This document shows, piece by piece, positions 1-4,658 of a DNA stretch of 7,091 nucleotides (position 1 is the first letter of the stretch; the number at the start of each line of letters is the position of its first letter). Source of the stretch: Ruminococcus sp. (GTDB lineage Bacteria; Bacillota; Clostridia; Oscillospirales; Acutalibacteraceae); NCBI GenBank assembly GCA_017502425.1, contig JAFVVB010000110.1, positions 1 to 7,091 on the forward strand, written 5' to 3'. Position numbers and translations under genes: made by a program. The notes beneath the pieces are model-generated. The model made no database searches and had not been told where the DNA came from. It saw only the letters and a program-made list of their open reading frames with translations.

Positions 1-103
1 CTTTCTACGAAATTATTGAATATTAACCTCTTAACTTTAAAAACATAAAATCAGAATTGATTCATAAGAAATCTTAACAGCTAAAAGTACGTTCACTCAC
101 AGA

Positions 104-131
104 AAAAAGGCTCCTTTTCGGGAGCCTTTTT
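104..131. terminator. Strong bidirectional intrinsic terminator
   Basis: A perfect inverted repeat pairs AAAAAGGCTCC (104-114) with GGAGCCTTTTT (121-131) around the six-base loop TTTTCG. The GC core is flanked by A-runs on one side and T-runs on the other, so it can terminate transcription in both directions. Rightward it would end a gene lying off the left edge; leftward it backs up termination of the gene at 289-780, whose stop codon lies about 160 bases away. Confidence 0.88.
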
Positions 132-227
132 CTTTTTGATTATATGTGAATAAATGTCACGTAAAGCGCTGTTATCTCGCTCTCAAGTTCACACACCTTA
201 TAGTCTAAGTGTAGCAAACTTAAAGCG

Positions 228-259
228 TAAAAGCAATTAACTATGTGTTAATTTTTGCT
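228..259 (-). terminator. Weak candidate terminator for the 289-780 gene
   Basis: On the plus strand AGCAATTAAC (232-241) pairs with GTTAA plus TTGCT (247-251 and 255-259), interrupted by a three-T bulge, with a five-base loop. Read on the minus strand the hairpin is followed by TTTT and lies about 30 bases past the stop codon of the replication-initiator-like gene. The stem is AT-rich and bulged, so it may be inefficient; the hairpin at 104-131 would then do most of the work. Confidence 0.35.
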
Positions 260-288
260 ATACATCGGCTTTTATGAAAAATCTGAGT

Positions 289-780
289 CTAGTCATCGAA
301 CAGCGGGTTTTTATCAAAATCCTCAATATTATAACTTCTGCGTTCATTATTAAACACAATTCTTCTATTCTTATTATTCTTATCTTTCTTATTATTCTTA
401 TATTGTGGTTGATCGTTGGTTAGTTGTTGGTTAGTTGTTGGTTGATTGTTGGTTGATTTGTTGGCTACACTTTGATACTTTTCATAGCTGTTTACAGTAA
501 TAATCGTATATTTTGTGGTTGGTTTGATGGATATTTCGCTGGTTAGTTTTAAATGCTCTAACGCAGTTCTCACGTTCTGCTCCGTTATTTTCAGTTCCTG
601 AGCGAGTCTTTTTCTTCCTGTGATTAACTGACCACGTTTTATAGTGTGATTTTCAAACTCACCGTCTTTGTAGTTAGCGTTGAGCAGTAAATGCAGAAAA
701 ACCCGTAGCGTATTTGCGTCTCGATACCACCGCCACGATAGTATATTTCTGTTGAGTTTTATGAATCCGTTTTCGTTCAT
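289..780 (-). CDS. Replication-initiator-like winged-helix protein (DnaD-like N-terminal domain)
   Basis: This 163-residue protein resembles the N-terminal domain of phage and ICE replisome organisers and DnaD-like primosome proteins. Residues about 5-103 carry the family pattern: an FIKLNRNILSWRWYRD opening, a helical LLLNANY segment, KRGQLITGRKRLAQEL, then an ITEQNVRTAL recognition helix and a beta-wing ending in YTIITVNSYEKYQ. Such proteins bind DNA and help load the replicative helicase; that role is inferred. Residues 104-140 form a low-complexity Asn/Gln/Thr then Lys/Asn linker, and 141-163 a short tail (SYNIEDF, NPLFDD). Many relatives are longer, so it may be a reduced form. The start is supported by AGGTGG four bases upstream (785-790). 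It is transcribed away from its neighbour and no other phage or plasmid gene is visible. A transcription-regulator role is the alternative. Confidence 0.75.
   Translation of the reverse strand: MNENGFIKLNRNILSWRWYRDANTLRVFLHLLLNANYKDGEFENHTIKRGQLITGRKRLAQELKITEQNVRTALEHLKLTSEISIKPTTKYTIITVNSYEKYQSVANKSTNNQPTTNQQLTNDQPQYKNNKKDKNNKNRRIVFNNERRSYNIEDFDKNPLFDD
368..401. repeat. 16-bp direct repeat inside the replication-initiator-like gene
   Basis: TTCTTATTATTCTTAT occurs twice (368-383 and 386-401), 18 bases apart. Because 18 is a multiple of three, both copies are read in the same frame and encode the Lys/Asn-rich KNNK-type linker. This is low-complexity sequence and probably reflects codon reuse or slippage in a disordered linker rather than a functional site. 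Confidence 0.6.
415..458. repeat. Four tandem 11-bp units in a coding region
   Basis: Four consecutive 11-base units are visible: GTTGGTTAGTT at 415-425 and 426-436, then GTTGGTTGATT at 437-447 and 448-458, with a partial fifth unit (GTTGG) from 460. They lie inside the minus-strand gene and encode its Asn/Gln/Thr/Pro linker. The unit length is not a multiple of three, so each unit is read in a different frame, and gain or loss of one unit would shift the frame of the last 40-50 residues. Confidence 0.85.
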
Positions 781-834
781 TTTTCCACCTCTTAGTATTT
801 AATCTTTCACTATTCCCTACTAAAGGCGGAAAAA

Positions 835-852
835 TTGCATAAAAGTATGCAA
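835..852. promoter_or_regulatory. Perfect inverted repeat, candidate operator
   Basis: TTGCATA (835-841) and TATGCAA (846-852) are perfect complements separated by AAAG. The site lies between the divergent genes, 55 bases upstream of the minus-strand start codon. On the minus strand a weak promoter-like pair, TTTACT then CATACT 17 bases later, would place the -10 box inside this palindrome, as expected for an operator that controls the replication-initiator-like gene. No T-run follows, so a terminator is unlikely. The regulator is unknown. Confidence 0.45.
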
Positions 853-950
853 CTATTTATTTTTTGAGTAAAATTTTGCTGAAAATACCCGTGAATTACT
901 CGTAGTACATATATACAAATTACGCTTTGATTTTTCGTGTATTATTCGCA

Positions 951-980
951 TTGACCGTATAAATAAGTAGGTGGTAAAAT
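951..980 (+). promoter_or_regulatory. Candidate sigma-70-type promoter for the 1009-3297 operon
   Basis: A -35 element TTGACC (951-956) and a -10 element TAAAAT (975-980) are separated by 18 bases. Each matches the housekeeping consensus at five of six positions. Transcription would begin close to 987, leaving a short leader of about 20 bases before the start codon at 1009. Confidence 0.6.
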
Positions 981-996
981 ATTACTATAAATTTTT

Positions 997-1003
997 GGGG
1001 GGA
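997..1003 (+). promoter_or_regulatory. Ribosome binding site of unusual G-run form
   Basis: A run of six G followed by A (997-1003) sits five bases upstream of the ATG at 1009. It is the only Shine-Dalgarno candidate with proper spacing and supports this start over the in-frame ATG at 1021. The uninterrupted G run is less usual than the AGGAG type used elsewhere in the window. Confidence 0.6.
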
Positions 1004-1008
1004 TTTTT

Positions 1009-2307
1009 ATGTTAAAACGAATGACTTCAATACTTCTTATTATGATAATGATGCTTTCTGTTTTTATTATCGCTCCTGTATCTTCAGCTTCTGCTGCAAG
1101 CTACAAGGATAACATCATCAACGCTGTTATCAACAACTCGAGCCTATGGTATAAATCAAGCTTCAAATACGGCTCAGTTATGGGTAACTGCACCTTTACT
1201 TTCCTTGACCTTAATATGGACGGTAATTTAGAATTCATCGTTGACACCGCAGGCGGTACTATGAGAAATACTTTCAGTCAGGCGTACTACTACTCAGGCG
1301 GTAAACTCATCAAAGCAGGCGGTGGCGAAAACACCGACGCAGGCGAGGGTTACAACTCACTTTACGGCATGGATTACTACTATAATAAGAGCACAGGCAA
1401 ATATATGATTTTATGCTCTAACTACTTCCATGCATATTATGGTTCTAAGGGCGCTTACGGCACAGGTGGTAACTTCGAGCTTATTTTCGGTGGTAAGAAC
1501 ATATACGTTAAATACTACTCAGCGCACAACGTAACAAACGGTGTCAATTCGTACTACAACGGCGCCAAAGGATACGGCAACACCTCAGGTTACTCTAAAA
1601 TCTCAAAGAGCACTTACGACTCTATCAATAAGAATAAAACCAAAAACTACGTTAATGCCAATATGAAATCAGTCACTATCGACCTGAACAACTGGCATAA
1701 GTGGTCTACTTCTACTAAGAAAGCAAAGCTTACAGAAGCTTATGACGGTTTCTCAGTGAGCAAAACCGTAGTTCCTACTCCTAACCTCAATAAATTCGAG
1801 GGCAGACCAGAAGGCGTTAAGCTCTACTGGAAAGCAGTATCAGGCGCTAAGAACTACCGCATATTCCAGAAAAACGGCAGTTCATGGAAGGCTATCGGAA
1901 ACACAACCTCCACTACTTTTACTGACAAAACCATCAAGCCAAACGAAGCTAAAACCTACACAGTACGTTGCACCAGCGCTAACGGAAAATATTTCACAAG
2001 CTCATTCAACTCAAAAGGCCATAACTTCAAGTACGCTTCTACTCCTACACTAAAGAGTGCTGCATACGTTAAAGGCGGAGTTAAAATCACTTGGAATAAA
2101 CCTAGCGGCGGCGTGAGGTATCGTGTATTTTATAAAAACGGTTCATCATGGAAGAGCTTAGGCGACACTACCGCTACTTCTTTCACCCACACTAACGGTA
2201 CTATTGGCAAAAACTACACCTACACCGTAAGATGTGTATCTTCAACCGGTAAAAACTACACCAGCTACTTCAACTCAAAAGGTATTACTAAAACATTCAA
2301 AAAGTAA
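1009..2307 (+). CDS. Secreted protein with two tandem FN3-like domains
   Basis: The 432-residue product starts with a Sec signal peptide: basic MLKR, a hydrophobic core to about residue 22, then SSASAA with likely cleavage near residue 30. Residues about 33-250 form an unrecognised domain rich in Tyr, Gly, Asn and Ser. It includes FLDLNMDGNLEF, with Asp67, Asn69, Asp71 and Glu75 spaced like a calcium-binding loop. Residues 255-342 and 345-432 are two homologous fibronectin type III-like repeats sharing GVK-x-x-W, YR-[IV]-F-x-KNGSSWK, YTVRC and FNSKG. Such repeats usually act as spacers or bind carbohydrate or protein. No dockerin, sortase motif or membrane anchor follows, so the protein is probably released or held through a partner. 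No catalytic motif was recognised. A second gene follows after 21 bases. Function unknown; surface adhesion or substrate binding is a guess. Confidence 0.85.
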   Translation: MLKRMTSILLIMIMMLSVFIIAPVSSASAASYKDNIINAVINNSSLWYKSSFKYGSVMGNCTFTFLDLNMDGNLEFIVDTAGGTMRNTFSQAYYYSGGKLIKAGGGENTDAGEGYNSLYGMDYYYNKSTGKYMILCSNYFHAYYGSKGAYGTGGNFELIFGGKNIYVKYYSAHNVTNGVNSYYNGAKGYGNTSGYSKISKSTYDSINKNKTKNYVNANMKSVTIDLNNWHKWSTSTKKAKLTEAYDGFSVSKTVVPTPNLNKFEGRPEGVKLYWKAVSGAKNYRIFQKNGSSWKAIGNTTSTTFTDKTIKPNEAKTYTVRCTSANGKYFTSSFNSKGHNFKYASTPTLKSAAYVKGGVKITWNKPSGGVRYRVFYKNGSSWKSLGDTTATSFTHTNGTIGKNYTYTVRCVSSTGKNYTSYFNSKGITKTFKK

Positions 2308-2328
2308 TTACTGTTATTAAAAGGCATT

Positions 2329-3297
2329 ATGAAAAGAATCGAAAAATTTTATGACTATATAGTAAAGATTTACTACGTAAACGTTTGCATCTACGGTAAT
2401 AACTCTCCGTATGACCTTACTAACATCCCACCGATACTAAAAAACCTTGACAAAGCTATGTGCTATGATGCACTTTACGATTTTCTGATGAACGCCCCAC
2501 CGTATCGCTGTGCTTTTCCGTATTCTTACACTACCGATAACCACGAAGACGCTATGGGCGCTTATAGAAATAAAGACCAGATAGCTTTAGTATTTGCACT
2601 TAACATATACGGTTCGATGTATCCGTCATTTGCGATAGATTTAAACGCTATGCTCAAAAAGCTCGCTCAAGGTAACTCAAAAGAGTACAAAGCCGCCATA
2701 GTATTAATTGAGGATCAGCTTCATCTGCAAGAGCAAGAAATAAGTCTCATAAACTTCGTTGACGAAGAACTTATTCGTTTGCTGAATTCAGCGACCGGTA
2801 AGCATAAAGCTACTGAACTTTTATTATGGTGGGGCACCACAGCTTTACTGACAAACTTATTGTTCTACGTGCTGTTTCCTTTGCTCGATGAAACAGCTGT
2901 TCTTATTACGTATTTACTTTTAGGAGCACTGTGTATCGGGGGTATAATCTCGACAGCATTCTGGGTATCTCTACCTACATTCAATGATGAAGTCATAGCA
3001 AAAGCCAGTAGAATACGCGGAATTTGTGTCGATTCGTCACTAGGCAGAGAATATGCTACTAAAGCCTTTTCTCTTGCTACCAACTACTGCCCACCTGATA
3101 TACCGCTACCTTCATCACCTGTTAGTAGCGAAGGTTGTAACAGTAGTAGCTATGAATCAGAAAACGTTACTGAAACTCCATCGATAAATACACCTATCAG
3201 AGAAAACGAGACTTCTCTACCGCATATCAATATACCTGATGTAAAGCCTTTTAGTGAAAGCGGACCGACGGTACCGTATTTACCTAAAAAATATTAA
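2329..3297 (+). CDS. Unrecognised protein with two membrane segments and Pro/Ser-rich tail
   Basis: I do not recognise this 322-residue protein. Residues 1-160 look soluble, mostly helical and Tyr-rich, without an evident signal peptide. Two hydrophobic segments follow at about 163-185 and 190-214, joined by a short acidic turn (LLDETA), suggesting a membrane hairpin with both termini on the same face, probably cytoplasmic. After a helical stretch to about 252, the last 70 residues are low-complexity, rich in Pro, Ser, Glu and Asn. The start is supported by AAAAGG (2319-2324) four bases upstream. It lies 21 bases after the FN3-protein gene and shares its promoter and terminator, so an operon is likely. 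It could be a partner of the secreted protein, but nothing in the sequence shows how. The reading frame is long, intact and followed by a terminator, so it is very probably a real gene. Confidence 0.8.
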   Translation: MKRIEKFYDYIVKIYYVNVCIYGNNSPYDLTNIPPILKNLDKAMCYDALYDFLMNAPPYRCAFPYSYTTDNHEDAMGAYRNKDQIALVFALNIYGSMYPSFAIDLNAMLKKLAQGNSKEYKAAIVLIEDQLHLQEQEISLINFVDEELIRLLNSATGKHKATELLLWWGTTALLTNLLFYVLFPLLDETAVLITYLLLGALCIGGIISTAFWVSLPTFNDEVIAKASRIRGICVDSSLGREYATKAFSLATNYCPPDIPLPSSPVSSEGCNSSSYESENVTETPSINTPIRENETSLPHINIPDVKPFSESGPTVPYLPKKY

Positions 3298-3306
3298 ATC
3301 AATAAG

Positions 3307-3335
3307 TATCCCCCGTAAAACGGGGGATATTTTTT
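3307..3335 (+). terminator. Intrinsic terminator of the 1009-3297 operon
   Basis: TATCCCCCGT (3307-3316) pairs perfectly with ACGGGGGATA (3320-3329) around the loop AAA and is followed by a run of six T (3330-3335). It begins ten bases after the stop codon at 3297. This is a textbook rho-independent terminator for the rightward operon. Confidence 0.93.
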
Positions 3336-3453
3336 AGGGCATAACCCTCCCCTGCAATTTCCCATCAACGTTTATGACCCCTTCGTAGGGGTCGGCAACC
3401 GCGTCGTCACAAAACCTGTCGATTTCGATTATGCTATCCGCAAAATCTACATC
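3334..3453 (-). pseudogene. Decayed short reading frame with protein-like composition
   Basis: The minus strand is open for 39 codons before a stop at 3334-3336 and reads like protein: DFADSIIEIDRFCDDAV followed by ADPYEGVINVDGKL and a GRVMP ending. It has no start codon in frame; an in-frame stop sits directly upstream (3454-3456). One base out of frame there is an ATG (3450-3452) immediately followed by TAG, and 11 bases before it a strong AGGAGGAG (3464-3471). A single-base indel after that ATG would join ribosome site, start and frame. Its stop lies within the T-run of the opposing operon's terminator. I do not recognise the family. It may be a gene relic, part of a dispersed repeat, or chance. 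Confidence 0.35.
3376..3393. repeat. Small GC-rich hairpin in convergent spacer
   Basis: GACCCC (3376-3381) and GGGGTC (3388-3393) pair around a six-base loop TTCGTA. It has no T-run on either side, so it is not an obvious terminator. It lies within the decayed minus-strand frame, where it encodes the DPYEGV segment. Confidence 0.55.
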
Positions 3454-3473
3454 TTACGGCTTGCTCCTCCTAT

Positions 3474-3496
3474 CCCCAAAATCTCAGATTTTGGGG
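3474..3496. repeat. Perfect 11-bp inverted repeat
   Basis: CCCCAAAATCT (3474-3484) and AGATTTTGGGG (3486-3496) are perfectly complementary with a single base between them, and GGGGTCCCC (3493-3501) overlaps the right arm. On the minus strand the palindrome directly precedes the AGGAGGAG ribosome-site-like sequence of the decayed frame. No long T-run follows on either strand. It could be the end of a small repeat element or a cruciform or hairpin in the spacer. Confidence 0.75.
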
Positions 3497-3537
3497 TCCC
3501 CGAATTATTCCCGCGTGCGTAAGCACCCATAAAGGAA

Positions 3538-3569
3538 ATCCCCACCCGAAAATTTTTTCAGGTGGGGAT
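3538..3569 (-). terminator. Probable terminator of the dockerin operon
   Basis: ATCCCCACC (3538-3546) pairs with GGTGGGGAT (3561-3569); inside, GAAAA and TTTTC (3548-3552, 3555-3559) extend the stem after one mismatch. On the minus strand it starts 19 bases after the stop codon of the distal dockerin gene and is followed by TTTCCTTTA, an imperfect U-tract. Position and stem strength support a rho-independent terminator for leftward transcription. Confidence 0.75.
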
Positions 3570-3587
3570 AATTTATACGTGTTATTA

Positions 3588-4622
3588 CTATGCTTCAATT
3601 CCTGCTAGCTTCATCTGGATAGCGGTCGCGTCCATTACGGTACGCTCACCGTCACGGTCAAAGTCGGAGATAAATCTAAGCGCTTCATCTGTACGGCTAA
3701 CATAAGCTCCATCAACAGAATCTTCTCTATCATACTCATCAAGCTGAGCCTGCACACGCTGAATAAATGTTGCGTCTAATACTGTGAATTTACTATCCTT
3801 GTCAGCATCACCGATAGGAACGCCTATCTGCTGTGCATAGATAGCATCTTCAAGTCCATCATACTGATTGAAATCCACTTCCATTATGTCTAAAAACTCG
3901 TCTTTGCTTACATCATAAACCCAATATAGTGTCGATGAGCCATAGTTGTAATTGTCGTACTTAGCTACACGGTCACCTACTATTACGTAAGTTTTCATAG
4001 GGTCAGGATAAACATACTGAGCGTATACCAGTACCCAGTCCATATCTCCCTGCTCATTATCATGATAGGTAATCTCGTCATAAGTATATACTTCGCCTAC
4101 TATGTTCATTTGCTGAGCTAAAAAACGAGATTCATATAAATGGTTTTCATCAGGCTCAATATACACACCATTATACTCGATTGATGTAACTAAATCAGAC
4201 TGAGATATTTTTTCAACTTCAGCTTTTGTAATAGTAACCATCACGGCAGATTCGAAAGATGTAAAAGAAGTAGTAATTCCTAAACTCTCAAGAATAGCTG
4301 TGTTTTTATCTTTGCAATACGCTGCTTTACATTCTTCATACGCTACTTCATATGCTTTTATCTGTGCAACGGTGGAGCTACCACTTAGCTCGTAACCACA
4401 TTTTTCAATAGTAGCCTGAGTGATGATAGCATCAGCCTCGTCATCCATTTCGTAATCGAATCGGATAACCACATTTACCTCATCGTCATCATAGCGCATG
4501 TCTAAAACTTTTTGAAGTTCATAGGTTATTTTAGTATTTGACTCAGTTTCAGCAAAAACCTGGATAACAGTCATAGCTACTAATATAAATGCAATGAGCA
4601 GAATGCTGACTATTCTTTTCAT
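3588..4622 (-). CDS. Secreted free-standing propeptide-like protein with type I dockerin
   Basis: The start at 4622 gives 344 residues; AGGAG lies eight bases upstream (4631-4635). A signal peptide covers residues 1-24 (VFA before Glu25). Residues about 27-155 resemble a subtilisin propeptide (inhibitor I9-like fold): a helix, a VNVVIRF strand, a charged helical middle, then NTAILESLGI, FTSFESAVMVTIT, AEVEKISQSDLV and SIEYN. The same order occurs in the protease propeptide encoded upstream, but no catalytic domain follows. Residues 156-268 are an aromatic beta-rich domain containing YVIVGDRVAKYDNY and YWVYDVSKDEF, which I recall beside dockerins in Ruminococcus proteins. Residues 271-342 are a dockerin with two calcium loops (Asp272/274/276/283 and Asp320/322/324/331), each followed by a DATxIQ helix. 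It probably sits on a cell-surface cohesin scaffold. Action as inhibitor or folding partner of the neighbouring protease is inference. Confidence 0.82.
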   Translation of the reverse strand: MKRIVSILLIAFILVAMTVIQVFAETESNTKITYELQKVLDMRYDDDEVNVVIRFDYEMDDEADAIITQATIEKCGYELSGSSTVAQIKAYEVAYEECKAAYCKDKNTAILESLGITTSFTSFESAVMVTITKAEVEKISQSDLVTSIEYNGVYIEPDENHLYESRFLAQQMNIVGEVYTYDEITYHDNEQGDMDWVLVYAQYVYPDPMKTYVIVGDRVAKYDNYNYGSSTLYWVYDVSKDEFLDIMEVDFNQYDGLEDAIYAQQIGVPIGDADKDSKFTVLDATFIQRVQAQLDEYDREDSVDGAYVSRTDEALRFISDFDRDGERTVMDATAIQMKLAGIEA

Positions 4623-4630
4623 AAAATCAA

Positions 4631-4635
4631 CTCCT
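4631..4635 (-). promoter_or_regulatory. Ribosome binding site that fixes the start of the distal dockerin gene
   Basis: Read on the minus strand, AGGAG ends eight bases before the ATG at 4622-4620. A longer in-frame start exists at 4643, but that would place this ribosome site inside the coding sequence, leave no Shine-Dalgarno ahead of it, and add MFLGVDF in front of the basic signal-peptide start MKRI. The 4622 start is therefore preferred. Confidence 0.85.
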
Positions 4636-4658
4636 AAAAACATAAATAATATTATACT

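Larger units (their letters stand above)
1..288. other. AT-rich non-coding left flank
   Basis: No convincing reading frame is visible here on either strand. The stretch holds one strong bidirectional hairpin terminator (104-131), an imperfect AT-rich hairpin just downstream of the first minus-strand gene (232-259), and a weak imperfect inverted repeat around 185-221. No tRNA, direct-repeat attachment site or IS end was recognised. The strong terminator may serve a rightward gene ending off the left edge of the window as well as leftward transcription. Confidence 0.6.

Noticed and set aside
185..221. Imperfect inverted repeat (AAGTT/AACTT outside, CTTA/TAAG inside)
   Set aside because: Arms are short and broken by mismatches and there is no T-run; expected by chance in AT-rich DNA.
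415..470. Regular TTGG repeats considered as a CRISPR array or iteron origin
   Set aside because: The units are 11 bp and contiguous with no spacers, ruling out CRISPR. They are fully coding in a linker; iterons are possible, but no replication protein binding pattern or adjacent AT-rich/DnaA-box origin structure was seen.
2865..3083. 72-codon open frame on the minus strand
   Set aside because: It lies entirely inside the plus-strand two-membrane-segment gene, has no ribosome site, and its sequence is the antisense of the hydrophobic segments.
4623..4643. Seven-residue longer start for the distal dockerin protein
   Set aside because: It would place AGGAG within the coding sequence and put MFLGVDF before the signal peptide; no ribosome site precedes 4643.
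4651..4656. Perfect TATAAT on the minus strand between the two dockerin genes, a possible internal promoter
   Set aside because: No acceptable -35 box lies 16-18 bases upstream and there is no extended -10 TG; the region is simply AT-rich, so it is not annotated.
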